DNA of 64,000 nt from NCBI RefSeq assembly GCF_009601505.1, contig NZ_WITC01000026.1, forward strand, positions 1 to 64,000, written 5' to 3'. This document shows, one piece after another, positions 17,229 to 27,224 of this stretch. The notes below the pieces were generated by a model. The model saw nothing but the letters and a program-made list of their open reading frames with translations. It was not told the origin of the DNA and searched no databases. Source of the DNA: Sinorhizobium terangae (GTDB lineage: Bacteria > Pseudomonadota > Alphaproteobacteria > Rhizobiales > Rhizobiaceae). Both the position numbers and the translations under genes were made by a program. How positions within the stretch are numbered: position 1 is the first letter of the stretch; every line of letters begins with the position of its first letter.

Positions 17229-19068
17229 GAATTCCTGCTTGAACGCGGGCGATCTCAGCCGTCGTTGAGGACAACCCCTTGGTGAGCTCCAACGCCTGCC
17301 GTTCGAAGAGTCCGCGGTAAATGCCGCCTTTCACACGAATGAGCGTGTCGTGATCGCCCTCTTCCGCGATGCGCCCGCGGTTGAAGACCAGCAACCGGTC
17401 GAGCGCGCGCACCGTCGACAGCCGATGCGCGATCACCAGGGTCGTGCGTCCCATCATCAGCCGCTCCATAGCCTGCTGGATCAGCACCTCGGATTCGGAA
17501 TCGAGGCTCGATGTCGCTTCGTCGAGGATCAGGATCGGCGCGTCCGCGAGGAACGCCCGGGCGATGGCGACGCGCTGGCGTTCCCCGCCGGAGAGCTTGA
17601 CCCCGCGCTCGCCGACCAGCGTCCCGTAGCCTTTCGGGAGAGCCGCGATGAAATCATGCGCGCTCGCAAGCCTTGCTGCCTCCTCGACCTCCCGCTGGGT
17701 CGCTCCCGGGCGCCCATAGGCGATGTTTTCCGCAAGCGAACGATGGAACAGGATCGGCTCCTGCTGCACGATGGCGATCTGCTGACGGAGCGACGCCTGC
17801 GTCACGCCGGCGATATCCTGCCCATCGATCCTGATCTCGCCAGCCTTCAGGTCGTGGAGCCGCTGGATCAGCTTGACGAAGGTTGTCTTGCCGGAACCGG
17901 AATGCCCGACGAGGCCGACCCGCTCGCCGGCACGGATGGACACCGAGAAGCGGTCATAAAGCGGTGCCCGGTGCGCGCCGTAGTGGAAGGTCACGTCCTT
18001 GAACTCGATCTTGCCGTCGGTGATGCGGATCGGCTTCGCACCGGCCCGGTCTTCGATGCCAAGCGGCTGGGCATGGATGTCGACAAGCTCCTCCATGTCA
18101 TTGATCGACCGTTGAAGGTTGCGGATGTGCATGCCCACTTCGCGCAAATATCCTTGCAGGATGAAGAAGGATGTCAGCACGAAGGTGATATCGCCGGCGC
18201 TCGCCTGCCCCCTCGCCCACAGCACCAAGGCAAAACCGATCACCGCCGCGCGCAGAAGGAGCAACATAGTGCCTTGAGCGGTGCCGTTGACCGTTCCGCG
18301 AGTCCAGGTGCGCCGCGTCCGGTTCTGCCACTTGGCGAGCACTTTTGCGAGGCGTTGATCCTCGCGACGCTCGGCGCCGAAACCCTTGACGACGATGTTG
18401 CAGCTGATCGCGTCGGCAAGCGCACCGCCGAGCCTTGTATCCCAACTGTTGGCAAGGCTTGCCATCGGCGCCACATAGCCGAGCGAAAGGGCGACGGTGA
18501 CCGCAATGAAGGCGATCGAGCCAAGCCCGATGATCACGCCCATCATCGGCCAGTACCAGGCCATCAGCGCCGTCGACCCGATCAGCATGATCACCGACGG
18601 GAACAGCGCGACCAGCAGCGTGTCGTTCAAGAGATCCAGCGCCCACATTCCGCGAGTCACCTTGCGCACGGTCGAGCCGGCGAAGCTATTGGCATGCCAG
18701 TCGCTGGAAAACCGCTGGATGTGATGGAAGGCGGCCGAGGCGATATCGGACATCATCTTCAGCGTCAGGCTGACAATGCCCATGAACGTCACGTGCCTGA
18801 GCACAATGGCGCCGAGCGACAGCGCCATCAGCATGAGAAAAGCCGAGACAGCCGCGTTCCAGGCAACTTCGTCGGTAGCTGCACCAGAGACGACGGCGTC
18901 GACGAGCCGGCCGGAATAAAGCGGCGTCAACACGTCGGCAAGCGTGGAAAGAAGCACGGCGCCGAGGATAACCGAGAGCCGCGCCGGCTGCCTCTGCCAA
19001 TGGGCCCAGCAAAAGCGGAAGACACTACGGAACGCGCGGTCGCGCGCCACAAAACGGGTAAAAGCCAT
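17212..19068 (-). CDS. exsA: ABC transporter, fused membrane and ATPase domains (ExsA-like)
   Basis: A 618-residue MsbA/NdvA-type half-exporter. The membrane domain spans about residues 20-330 with six hydrophobic segments. The ATPase domain has Walker A GHSGSGKT, signature VKLSGGERQR, Walker B ILILDEATSSLDSES and the H-loop VIAHRLST. It probably works as a homodimer in the inner membrane. In S. meliloti exsA lies in the same place, next to exoB; its substrate is not established and a role in polysaccharide or lipid export is only inferred. It is divergent from exoB across about 490 bases. Confidence 0.92.
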   Translation of the reverse strand: MAFTRFVARDRAFRSVFRFCWAHWQRQPARLSVILGAVLLSTLADVLTPLYSGRLVDAVVSGAATDEVAWNAAVSAFLMLMALSLGAIVLRHVTFMGIVSLTLKMMSDIASAAFHHIQRFSSDWHANSFAGSTVRKVTRGMWALDLLNDTLLVALFPSVIMLIGSTALMAWYWPMMGVIIGLGSIAFIAVTVALSLGYVAPMASLANSWDTRLGGALADAISCNIVVKGFGAERREDQRLAKVLAKWQNRTRRTWTRGTVNGTAQGTMLLLLRAAVIGFALVLWARGQASAGDITFVLTSFFILQGYLREVGMHIRNLQRSINDMEELVDIHAQPLGIEDRAGAKPIRITDGKIEFKDVTFHYGAHRAPLYDRFSVSIRAGERVGLVGHSGSGKTTFVKLIQRLHDLKAGEIRIDGQDIAGVTQASLRQQIAIVQQEPILFHRSLAENIAYGRPGATQREVEEAARLASAHDFIAALPKGYGTLVGERGVKLSGGERQRVAIARAFLADAPILILDEATSSLDSESEVLIQQAMERLMMGRTTLVIAHRLSTVRALDRLLVFNRGRIAEEGDHDTLIRVKGGIYRGLFERQALELTKGLSSTTAEIARVQAGIQRPRV

Positions 19069-19557
19069 ATGATTTGCCCGGTGACGCGTGCACCGGCCTC
19101 AAAATCAGGTCACGAAAGGAATGCCGACAGGGAAAGCAACTGGTGCGGCATCAATGAATCGGCGCAGCCTCCAAGACGGAGAGCACCGGACGAAGCCAAT
19201 CCCCTAAAATGCGATCAGAAGCGCAGGCGCCTTGTCACACGGAGAATATTGGATCGCCCGATAGGGAGAAGGAAAAAACTGTCATCTTAGCCTCCCTGAT
19301 TCTGATTGCCGGAAGACCCTTTATAGTTGAATGCGGCCGAAGCGCCAAGCGCGGATATTGTATTTTCATCTCGCCGCGGGCAAGGTGCAGCCCGTTTGCA
19401 ACAGTTGCCCGTTACCCTTCGGCGCGAAACAGCCGCGTTCGATGAAAATGCCGCCCGCTTCGCAGAACTTTTACAATCTGCTGGGAATTTCGCCGCTATT
19501 CGTTGCGAACGGTGCAACGGTTCCTATTGAAACTAGATGTGAATCTCGAGGTTGCCT
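19069..19557. promoter_or_regulatory. exoB: exsA-exoB divergent intergenic region
   Basis: About 490 bases with no convincing gene. Promoters for both exsA (leftward) and exoB (rightward) must lie here. I see no unambiguous -35/-10 pair or operator, only AT-rich stretches near 19280-19380. Confidence 0.4.
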
Positions 19558-20544
19558 GTGCAGAACAACAACATTCTTGTCGTCGGCGGCGCCGGCTATA
19601 TCGGCTCCCATACGTGCCTCCAACTGGCCGCCAAAGGCTACCAGCCCATCGTCTACGACAACCTCTCGAACGGCCATGAAGAATTCGTCAAATGGGGCGT
19701 TCTCGAAAAAGGTGATATTCGAGACCGCAAGCGTCTCGATGACGTTCTCGCACGACATCGACCGCGCGCGATTCTGCATTTTGCGGCCATGATCGAAGTC
19801 GGTGAGTCGGTAAAGGATCCGGCCGCATTCTACGACAACAATGTCATCGGCACGCTCACCTTGCTGTCGGCAGCGCTTGCTGCCGGGATCGACGCCTTCG
19901 TATTCTCGTCCACCTGCGCCACTTACGGGCTGCCCGACAGCGTGCCGATGGACGAAGCGCACAAGCAAGCGCCGATCAACCCCTATGGGCGCACGAAATG
20001 GGTCTGCGAGCAGGCACTGAAGGACTATGACCTCTACAAGGGCCTGCGCTCCGTGATCCTGCGCTACTTCAACGCTGCCGGCGCCGACTTTGAAGGACGG
20101 ATCGGCGAATGGCATGAGCCGGAAACCCACGCGATACCGCTCGCGATCGATGCGGCACTTGGCCGGCGGGAAAGTTTCAGCGTGTTCGGCACCGACTACG
20201 ATACCCGCGACGGCACCTGCGTGCGCGACTATATCCATGTGCTCGACCTTGCGGATGCGCATGTGCGGGCGGTCGACTACCTGCTGGAAGGCGGCAAGAG
20301 CGTCGAGCTCAACCTTGGCACGGGCACGGGCACGACCGTCAAGGAGCTCCTGAGCGCAATCGAAAAGGTTGCGAAGCGGCCGTTCAATATCCGCTATACC
20401 GACAGGCGCGAAGGCGATTCGACCACGCTGGTCGCCAATAACGACAAGGCGCGCGCGGTGCTTGGCTGGGAGCCGCAATACGACCTTGCGGCGATCACCG
20501 AGTCCGCCTGGAATTGGCATTCACGCAGAAATCAGGGCGTCTGA
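19558..20544 (+). CDS. exoB: UDP-glucose 4-epimerase
   Basis: A 328-residue extended SDR that makes UDP-galactose for exopolysaccharide and lipopolysaccharide. The NAD motif is GGAGYIGS near the N-terminus; the catalytic residues are in SSTCATYG and YGRTK. I chose GTG 19558 (MQNNNILVV) because GAGG lies about seven bases upstream and the first residues match the ExoB start I recall; a TTG six bases earlier would sit too close to that site. UDP-galactose is the donor for ExoY, so this gene feeds the first step of the pathway. Orientation and place match S. meliloti exoB. Confidence 0.95.
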   Translation: MQNNNILVVGGAGYIGSHTCLQLAAKGYQPIVYDNLSNGHEEFVKWGVLEKGDIRDRKRLDDVLARHRPRAILHFAAMIEVGESVKDPAAFYDNNVIGTLTLLSAALAAGIDAFVFSSTCATYGLPDSVPMDEAHKQAPINPYGRTKWVCEQALKDYDLYKGLRSVILRYFNAAGADFEGRIGEWHEPETHAIPLAIDAALGRRESFSVFGTDYDTRDGTCVRDYIHVLDLADAHVRAVDYLLEGGKSVELNLGTGTGTTVKELLSAIEKVAKRPFNIRYTDRREGDSTTLVANNDKARAVLGWEPQYDLAAITESAWNWHSRRNQGV

Positions 20545-20611
20545 TTTCGGCGAGTCTGCGGAAACAATTCGAAGCGCTCCGGCGCCGTGCCTGTGAAGAG
20601 GCGCGGCGCTG

Positions 20612-21607
20612 CTAGCCAGCGAGACTCTGGGCCGCCGGTTGCATGCGCTTTCGATAAAGCAACGGACGCTCCAGCATCGCATAGCCGGCAATGCCGATCA
20701 TCGTGCCGCAAAGCACCGAAGCCACCATCGCTATCCAGGCATCGACCCCGACCATCGAAGCGGCCCTGGCGGCCACGGAAATCGCGAAAGTGTGCCAGAT
20801 GTAGATCGAATAGGAAGCATTGCCGAGAAGGTTCGGCACCTGCAGCGAACGGATATATCCGCGAGCCTCGACGGAGAGGACGCCGACGACGAGCATCACC
20901 GCAAGCGGGCCGGTTGTGAATTCGTCGAGTGGCAGGCGAAGAAGGCCGACAAGCGCGAAACCGCCGAACGAGCAAACGATCAGCGCCACGCCGGGAGCGA
21001 GCGAGGGCACCCTGCCCTTCAGCCACAACTCGCCAATCACCATGCCCGCCACGAATTCAAGGATGGCGGGTCGCGTGTACGTCAGCATCAAAGCATTGTC
21101 GAAGCTGATCACCGATCCGGCCAGGACCAGGAGCAAGAACAGACCGGCGATCGCAGGCAGGCGCCAGTTTCGCGGCAGAAACAGCGAGAGTGCGAACACG
21201 GCGTAAAAGAGCATCTCGAAATTGAGCGTCCAGCCCTGCACCAGGACAGGCCATATCTCGCCATTGCTCGGAGAGCGCATTGGAATGAAGAACAGCGAAG
21301 CAAGCGCATGCTTGACAGACAGGACCATGTTCGGGAAGAGCCCAGCGATCCCTCCGGCGACCATGACCATGATCGCCAGCCAATAGATGGGCACGATACG
21401 GCGAATGCGATCGACCATGAACCGCACCGGTGTGACGGGACGGCGATCGCTGATCACCCACATGATGAAGCCGCTGATGACGAAGAAGACGTCAACGCCG
21501 GCCGCACCGATCGCAAAATAATGGCCGGTCTTTTCAGCGGCATGGAATATCACGACCGCCAGCGCCGCCGCAGCACGCAGGTATTGGATCCCGTAGATCG
21601 TTTTCAT
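20612..21607 (-). CDS. exoZ: Exopolysaccharide acetyltransferase
   Basis: A 331-residue acyltransferase-3 family membrane protein with about ten hydrophobic segments. The conserved first-segment histidine is in VVIFHAAEKTG and the following motif GVDVFFVISGFIMW is typical. By analogy with S. meliloti ExoZ it adds acetyl groups to a glucose of the lipid-linked repeat unit. It is convergent with exoB and follows exoQ in the leftward exoY-F-Q-Z unit. Confidence 0.93.
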   Translation of the reverse strand: MKTIYGIQYLRAAAALAVVIFHAAEKTGHYFAIGAAGVDVFFVISGFIMWVISDRRPVTPVRFMVDRIRRIVPIYWLAIMVMVAGGIAGLFPNMVLSVKHALASLFFIPMRSPSNGEIWPVLVQGWTLNFEMLFYAVFALSLFLPRNWRLPAIAGLFLLLVLAGSVISFDNALMLTYTRPAILEFVAGMVIGELWLKGRVPSLAPGVALIVCSFGGFALVGLLRLPLDEFTTGPLAVMLVVGVLSVEARGYIRSLQVPNLLGNASYSIYIWHTFAISVAARAASMVGVDAWIAMVASVLCGTMIGIAGYAMLERPLLYRKRMQPAAQSLAG

Positions 21608-21632
21608 TCAAGCGCCCCCAAGACGCAAGCTA

Positions 21633-22925
21633 CTATGCGCTGAAATGAACTCTGTAGGCTGTAGAACGCCCGTGTTCCGGCCAGAGCCAGTTCATGGTCG
21701 GTCGCGTGCGCTTGATCGTCAGTTTGCCCGCCGCAAAATACAGCAAGAACGAACCGACGTGATACGGGTTGAGAATGTCGACCTCGACGAAAGATCGGAT
21801 GAGAAGCAGTATTGCTATGCCGAAAAGCACCATCGAATCCGGATCGCGTTCTTCCGAAAGCAACCGCTTCAGGTGGCCGAAGACCGTTGTGACCAATACC
21901 ATGGTCAACAACAGGAGGCCGATCGCCCCCGTTTCCACGATTGCCTCGATATAGGTATTATGAAAATGGAAGCCGGTGCGCGCGGTGATAAAAAACTCTT
22001 CCCAGAGCCGCTCCGCCTCCGAAAATCCCTGGATCCAATAGGCCTGGTAGCCCATCCCGACGATCGGGGATGCCATTGCCGCCTCGATGCCCTGCTGCCA
22101 CAGATAGGTGCGGCCGGTGAGGGTCGAATTCTTGCCGAAGGCGCCCAATACCACATCGATACCGCCGCTATAGGCGATCGCGACGGCTGCGACGACGCTG
22201 AACATTGCCGCGGCGAGGAAGAGACCCTTGCGGTTCGACGGCCGCAAGGCTGATATCACCCGCATTCCGAGCGAGAGGCCGATGATTGCCACGGTCGTCA
22301 GAACCGAGGTCGCCGACTGCGAAGCCAGCAGCGAATAGGCAGAGATCAATCCGGAGACACCCGCCGCGGCCATCCAGATGCCGCGCTCGCCCAGGGTGAA
22401 GACGGCAACGAAGGCAAAATATATGCCCAGCGAAGCGTAGAAGCCCAACTGGTTCTTCGATGAGAAGGCGCCGACAAAGCTGAAGGTACCGTCCAGCATA
22501 TCATAGTGATACGCGCCGAAAAGCAGCGAATAGACAAGGACAAGGGCAACGCCGGCGATCCCTCCGCGCGTGAACGTCGGGATATCGATCGTCCGCATGG
22601 CAATAAGCGCACAGACGACGTGGCTGAGATATTGCACGCCGGTGCGCATCGTCATCCCCGGCGCCGCCGACCAGAAGAAGGAAAGGCAGGCAAAGATGGT
22701 AAAGGCGAAGATCCAGAGATACTTGCCGTAATTACCTAAAACCTTGCGGTAGTCGACGAGGACGAGAGGCAGCCACAAGGCGTAATAGAGCAGGATCGAA
22801 ACCTGGCCGAAGCGCGGCGAATAGGCGAAGACGAACAACGACAGCGCCACGGCGAACGTGCCGTAAAGCTGATTCGTCCCGGGGCTGACGAGGCTCGCCT
22901 TCGAAATCCGCATGCTGGAACTCAC
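21633..22925 (-). CDS. exoQ: Exopolysaccharide polymerase (Wzy-like)
   Basis: A 430-residue protein with roughly eleven hydrophobic segments and the large periplasmic loop region of the O-antigen ligase/polymerase (Wzy_C) class; the motif GTGR-like STLTGRTYLW and FHFHNTYIEAIVETG are characteristic. It should polymerise the undecaprenyl-linked repeat units in the periplasm. The listed GTG start overlaps the exoF stop (GTGA); an ATG 12 bases further in is also possible. It is part of the exoY-F-Q-Z transcript. Confidence 0.93.
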   Translation of the reverse strand: MSSSMRISKASLVSPGTNQLYGTFAVALSLFVFAYSPRFGQVSILLYYALWLPLVLVDYRKVLGNYGKYLWIFAFTIFACLSFFWSAAPGMTMRTGVQYLSHVVCALIAMRTIDIPTFTRGGIAGVALVLVYSLLFGAYHYDMLDGTFSFVGAFSSKNQLGFYASLGIYFAFVAVFTLGERGIWMAAAGVSGLISAYSLLASQSATSVLTTVAIIGLSLGMRVISALRPSNRKGLFLAAAMFSVVAAVAIAYSGGIDVVLGAFGKNSTLTGRTYLWQQGIEAAMASPIVGMGYQAYWIQGFSEAERLWEEFFITARTGFHFHNTYIEAIVETGAIGLLLLTMVLVTTVFGHLKRLLSEERDPDSMVLFGIAILLLIRSFVEVDILNPYHVGSFLLYFAAGKLTIKRTRPTMNWLWPEHGRSTAYRVHFSA

Positions 22926-24193
22926 CGCATCGCCAATGCAGCGCTTACCTTGATGACGTCGCCAGGCAGCACCTCGGTGTTCTCGTTCGCCGCGATCTCG
23001 GTCGGCTTGCCATCCTTGTCACGGATGATCGAATAGGTGATGTTCGCCTCGGATTTTTGATCTTCCAGTCGCGCCGCTTCGGCCGATTGCAGCAGCGCCT
23101 CGGCCATGAGGTCGCGGTTGGTGCCGACCTTCAGCGAAAGCGTGTCGAGCTCGGACTCTGTATTTTGCAGCTCCTGAGCGAGCTGTTCGTCCCAATCATT
23201 GCGGAGATTGGTCTCGTCCTGGGTCGCCTTGTTGTAATCCTGCTTGGCCTTGAGCGCATTGGTGTCGATGTCGAGCAGCGACGTCTGCACGTCCGCAACC
23301 CTTTGTTCGAGCGCGAGCTTGCGCTGGCTCAACGCCAGCCCCTTTTCGGCGAGGCTGTCGACCTTCTCGCGATCTTCCTTGACGAGTTCAAGCTGGCGGG
23401 CCTGCGTCTCTGATTTTTTCCCGAGCGACTCGATCTCGCTTTGAAGAAGAGATTTGAGATCAGCAAGGGCGGCCAGTTGTCGCTCCTGCCGCGTGCCGCG
23501 CGACTCCATCAAAGCCACCTCATCGGCGAGCAGCTTGTCGACACCCTCGACGTTATTGAGTTCGCGGGGCAATTCGATCTTGTTGCGTTTGCCGATTTCA
23601 GCCTGGAGCCGGGCGCGGCGAATGAGCAGCCTGTTGCGCTCGGCGACCTGCACGGCGGATTCGCCGCTCGCCACAATGTAGTCCCGGACAAAACGCCCGC
23701 CGCTTTCGGCCCGGCGCAATCCGCCGCCGAGGCTGACGGCCTTGAGTACGGTCATCTTCGGCACATAGGGATACTCGCCCGGGGTCTCCACTTCGCCGGT
23801 AAGATAGACGGGACGGTATTGCGCCATTTCGACCGACGCCGAGGGCCGGTCGCGCAGACCGAAAAGCTTCTGCATCTGGATACCGATCTCGGCCGCGACT
23901 TCCGTCGTCGTCTTGCCCGAAGCAGGCAGGTCGCCGACAAAAGGCAGCGAGATACTACCCGATGCGCCGATCGTGTACTCGCCGCTGACGGCCGACCAGT
24001 CGCGCACGGCCCCCTGGGCCGTCTGCCACTCGGCAACGCGGACGCGCAGCTTGTCCATCACGCCAAGTCGATATTCGTCGGCCCCCGCCGCAGTCGCTCC
24101 TGACGCGACAACGACCGCGATCAGAGCGACGCGGGCGAAACGGGAAAACTTTTTGGAGACGTCAAGCGTCCCCGAAGTTCTGATAGGTTGCAT
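22922..24193 (-). CDS. exoF: Outer-membrane polysaccharide export protein (OPX, ExoF)
   Basis: A 423-residue protein with an N-terminal hydrophobic segment, cleavage likely after TAAGA-DEYRL. It has a poly_export domain (about residues 40-115, DEYRLGVMDKLRVRVAEW), then an SLBB-type domain (VYLTGEVETPGEYPYVP) and a long coiled-coil region (about 200-370). It lacks the lipobox and C-terminal amphipathic helix of E. coli Wza. In S. meliloti ExoF is needed at an early step and for export with ExoP and ExoQ. It follows exoY by 60 bases and overlaps exoQ. Confidence 0.93.
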   Translation of the reverse strand: MQPIRTSGTLDVSKKFSRFARVALIAVVVASGATAAGADEYRLGVMDKLRVRVAEWQTAQGAVRDWSAVSGEYTIGASGSISLPFVGDLPASGKTTTEVAAEIGIQMQKLFGLRDRPSASVEMAQYRPVYLTGEVETPGEYPYVPKMTVLKAVSLGGGLRRAESGGRFVRDYIVASGESAVQVAERNRLLIRRARLQAEIGKRNKIELPRELNNVEGVDKLLADEVALMESRGTRQERQLAALADLKSLLQSEIESLGKKSETQARQLELVKEDREKVDSLAEKGLALSQRKLALEQRVADVQTSLLDIDTNALKAKQDYNKATQDETNLRNDWDEQLAQELQNTESELDTLSLKVGTNRDLMAEALLQSAEAARLEDQKSEANITYSIIRDKDGKPTEIAANENTEVLPGDVIKVSAALAMR

Positions 24194-24253
24194 TTTCGTG
24201 ATTTCCTGATGCCTGACACTGTATCGACCCCGGGGGTCATCAGCGCCAGGGTT

Positions 24254-24934
24254 TCAATAGCTGCCGCGGGAGAAGCAGACGGCAGGGATCGTCTTGACGA
24301 CGATGGCAAGGTCGACAAGGAGCGACCAGTTCTGGACGTATTGCGTGTCGAAGGCCACTCTGGCGGCGTAAGATACGTCGTTACGGCCGCTGATCTGCCA
24401 AAGACCGGTCAGACCAGGCCGGGAGCGCAGGTAGTAGACGGCAGCCGAATCATAAAGCTCGAGTTCGTCCTCTACGACCGGGCGCGGACCGACAACGCTC
24501 ATTTCGCCACGAATAATGTTGAGGAGCTGTGGCAGCTCGTCGAGGCTGAGCTTGCGCAACACGGCTCCTACCGTGGTTACCCGTGGGTCATCCTGTAGCT
24601 TGCGAGTTGTGCGCCACTCTTCGTAGGCGTGAGGATTCTCCTTGAAATAGTCCTGCAGCACGCGATCGCCATTCTCCATCATCGTCCGGAATTTCAGGCA
24701 CTTGAAGGCCTGACCGTTGTGACCGATGCGGCGGTGTCCATAAAAAACACTCCCTCCATCGGAGAACTTCACGAGCGCCATGATGAGCAGGAAGAGCGGG
24801 CTGAAGAACACGAGAGCCAAGGACGCGGCGGCAATGTCAAAACTTCGTTTCGATATGCCTCCTATCGGCCGGAATACTCCGGTCTCTTTGGCGATGAAAA
24901 ACGGCGAACTGGCCGAGCGAGTCGCGGACTTCAT
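24254..24934 (-). CDS. exoY: Undecaprenyl-phosphate galactose-1-phosphate transferase
   Basis: A 226-residue initiating transferase that moves galactose-1-phosphate from UDP-galactose to the lipid carrier. One hydrophobic segment near residues 35-55 is followed by the bacterial sugar transferase domain: KFRTMMENGD, RKLSLDELPQLLNIIRGEMS, VVGPRP and the C-terminal motif PGLTGLWQISGRND. The start at 24934 (MKSATRS) has GGAG upstream and gives the length known for S. meliloti ExoY; an upstream in-frame start at 24988 would add 18 unlikely residues. ExoX, encoded divergently, is its known inhibitor. Confidence 0.96.
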   Translation of the reverse strand: MKSATRSASSPFFIAKETGVFRPIGGISKRSFDIAAASLALVFFSPLFLLIMALVKFSDGGSVFYGHRRIGHNGQAFKCLKFRTMMENGDRVLQDYFKENPHAYEEWRTTRKLQDDPRVTTVGAVLRKLSLDELPQLLNIIRGEMSVVGPRPVVEDELELYDSAAVYYLRSRPGLTGLWQISGRNDVSYAARVAFDTQYVQNWSLLVDLAIVVKTIPAVCFSRGSY

Positions 24935-25675
24935 AGAGGTGACTCCATTTACGTTTTGCGATTGTCGGTCCCGCAGGACGCGGGTCATCTAGCGCGAGTG
25001 TATGGTGAGAATTTGTTTTTTGAAGGCGAAATCAAGGCCGCGTCGGGGCACCCCGTCGCCGACCCGTTTCGGCCGACCGGACGCAGGCACTATTACTAAA
25101 ATTTAATTATAACGATCCGAAATTTATAACTAAGATAGTTTGTCGCATGCCTGCCACGTTGAAACATCGGGCGGACTTAATGCTTTCGGATCGCGAAGTA
25201 TTACACGAAACGAATCATTGTTTCACTCAGACGGCCAGAGGCAGCGCCGGTGCGAAATTGACAAGGGGTAATTCCGGCTCAGCTTTTTGCATCGCACCAT
25301 TATTTTGCGGCGCACATTTTTCTCGGTCTTTTTGCAATAAACTTGTAACAAAAGTTGATCGGACAAACGCGTTTCGCAATGCGGAAAGATGCAGCAATCA
25401 GAATGAGTTCGCATTTACCCCTCTAATCACAGGGGCCAGCGAAACAAGCCGTTCAGTATCCCATTTTCCTCGGTTGTATTGTATTTTTCCTTACACACCA
25501 TCTTTAATTGCATGCCTGCACACGATCACTCCGAAGTGATTTGTCCACGGTCGCGGGTGAAGATGGCGGAAAGAATTGCGCGGTAGAAACTGCAGAAACA
25601 AAGTTGCGGCTTGCATGTTGAAGAGAAAAGCGACCACTAATATAGTGGGAATGGGAGGAGAGGGCTTAGTGTCGA
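24935..25675. promoter_or_regulatory. exoX-exoY divergent control region
   Basis: About 740 bases without a supported gene, AT-rich around 25085-25140 and 25300-25345. It must hold the leftward exoY and rightward exoX promoters, which in S. meliloti are targets of MucR and other regulators. ATTTTGCGGCGCACA at 25302-25316 closely matches ATTTTGCGGGGCACA at 28960-28974 in the other long exo intergenic region, so a shared regulator is possible. Confidence 0.6.
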
Positions 25676-26005
25676 ATGACGGTACCAGTCGAAAATCCGA
25701 AGGGCGGTAACGCGATGTTCGCGCCGCGCGTTCTTGCCAGCATGATTGGCGCGTTGGTGGCTTTTGCCATCGCAACCTATCTCCTGAACGGCTCACTGCT
25801 TTCGACCGCGATACAGACCCTGATCTGTGCCGTGCTGTTGCAGGTCGGATATTTCATCGCCGTCCTGTTCCTGGTCTGGAAGGAAGCCCGCGACCGACGC
25901 AAATTGTCTCCCGGCAAGGCGTCGATCGAATCTGCGTCCGACGACAAGCAATCGGGCAAGATCTCCATTCGCCGTTTGAACCGCCCGGGCCACTCCAACA
26001 CCTGA
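25676..26005 (+). CDS. exoX: Small membrane inhibitor of exopolysaccharide synthesis
   Basis: A protein of 109 residues (or 96 if the internal ATG at 25715 is used) with two hydrophobic segments (about ASMIGALVAFAIATYLL and LICAVLLQVGYFIAVLFLVW) and a basic, hydrophilic tail. It matches ExoX/Psi of rhizobia, which acts after transcription to lower ExoY activity when in excess. It is divergent from exoY, and the ExoX:ExoY ratio is thought to set polymer output. GGAGAGG lies about 15 bases before the first ATG and GAAGGGCGG before the second, so the start is unsettled. Confidence 0.9.
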   Translation: MTVPVENPKGGNAMFAPRVLASMIGALVAFAIATYLLNGSLLSTAIQTLICAVLLQVGYFIAVLFLVWKEARDRRKLSPGKASIESASDDKQSGKISIRRLNRPGHSNT

Positions 26006-26198
26006 AATCATTTCTCCCCGCGCAGTTTCTCCAGTCAAGGCAGGCACCTGACCACGGCCTTGGCGGCGGCGTCCTTCTGCCGCACCGCAAAAAAATTTGC
26101 GCTTGACGCGTTTGCGACATGATCGCCGGCCATGTTTTGCAAAGCCGTTGGAAACCAAGATTACACCGACGCATCTCGATCAACTGCTGGAGTCCAGT

Positions 26199-27224
26199 AT
26201 GACCGTAGCCGCGCCGACGAATGTCTGCATCATCATTGCCGCAAAGAACGCCGCCGACACGATCACCAGAGCGACCGCCTCCGCCCTTGCGGAACCAGAG
26301 GCTGCCGAAGTCATCGTCATTGACGATGGTTCGACCGATGACACTGCCCGCACCGCACGCGCCGCGGATGACGGAAGCGGCCGTTTGAACGTGGTCCGCT
26401 TCGACGAAAACCGCGGTCCCGCCGCCGCACGCAATCATGCGATCGCGATCTCGCAGTCCCCTCTTCTTGGCGTACTGGATGCCGACGACTTCTTTCTTCC
26501 GGGTCGGCTTCGTCAACTCCTTTCCGAGGATGGCTGGGACTTCATTGCAGACAATATCGCGTTCATCGACGCCAGCGAGGCGGAAACCGCCCATGGTCGG
26601 ATCGGCCGTTTCACGGCCAGTCCCCGCCTGCTCGATCTCGTCGGTTTCGTCGAAGGCAACATCTCCCGGCGCGGCGTTCGCCGCGGCGAGATCGGCTTCC
26701 TCAAGCCGCTGATGCGGCGCTCGTTCCTCGACAGCCATCTGCTGCGCTACAAGGAAGACCTGCGCCTTGGTGAAGACTACGACCTCTACGCCCGCGCGCT
26801 TGCGAAGGGCGCCCGTTACAAGATCATCCACAGCTGCGGCTATGCCGCTGTCGTGCGAGGCAATTCACTGAGCGGCAGTCACCGCACGGCAGACCTGAGG
26901 CGCCTCTACGAGGCGGACCGGGCGATCCTCACCGAAGGCGCATTGAGCGCCGATGCCGCCACCGCCATCCGGCGCCATGAGCGCCACATCCGTGACCGCT
27001 ACGAACTGCGGCACTTTCTCGACCTCAAAAACCATGCGGGCTACATGAGCGCGATAGGTTACGGACTCACAAATCCCGGTGCGCTGCCGGCGATCGTCGG
27101 CGGAATCCTTGCCGACAAGACAGAACGTTTTCGGCCCCGTGAATCCGTCGCGCCGGTCGCGCTCGGCGGCTCGGGCGCCATCCGCTATCTGCTTGACGCA
27201 CCCATGACCGAGCCGGGGAAATAG
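26199..27224 (+). CDS. exoU: Glycosyltransferase family 2 (ExoU, side-chain glucosyltransferase)
   Basis: A 341-residue cytoplasmic-face GT-A enzyme. The start at 26199 (MTVAAPTNVC) follows GGAG and gives the family length; a longer open frame begins at 26097. Motifs: nucleotide-binding VIDDGSTDDT, GPAAARNHAI and the DxD-type LDADDFF, then GEDYDLYARAL as the catalytic-base region. In S. meliloti ExoU adds the sixth sugar, a beta-1,6 glucose. Normally exoV, exoW and exoT follow; here they are missing. Confidence 0.92.
   Translation: MTVAAPTNVCIIIAAKNAADTITRATASALAEPEAAEVIVIDDGSTDDTARTARAADDGSGRLNVVRFDENRGPAAARNHAIAISQSPLLGVLDADDFFLPGRLRQLLSEDGWDFIADNIAFIDASEAETAHGRIGRFTASPRLLDLVGFVEGNISRRGVRRGEIGFLKPLMRRSFLDSHLLRYKEDLRLGEDYDLYARALAKGARYKIIHSCGYAAVVRGNSLSGSHRTADLRRLYEADRAILTEGALSADAATAIRRHERHIRDRYELRHFLDLKNHAGYMSAIGYGLTNPGALPAIVGGILADKTERFRPRESVAPVALGGSGAIRYLLDAPMTEPGK

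Noticed and set aside
17350-19290. A 646-codon open frame opposite exsA
   Set aside because: Antisense shadow of the ABC exporter, rich in Arg, His and Asp as expected for GC-rich antisense; no domain.
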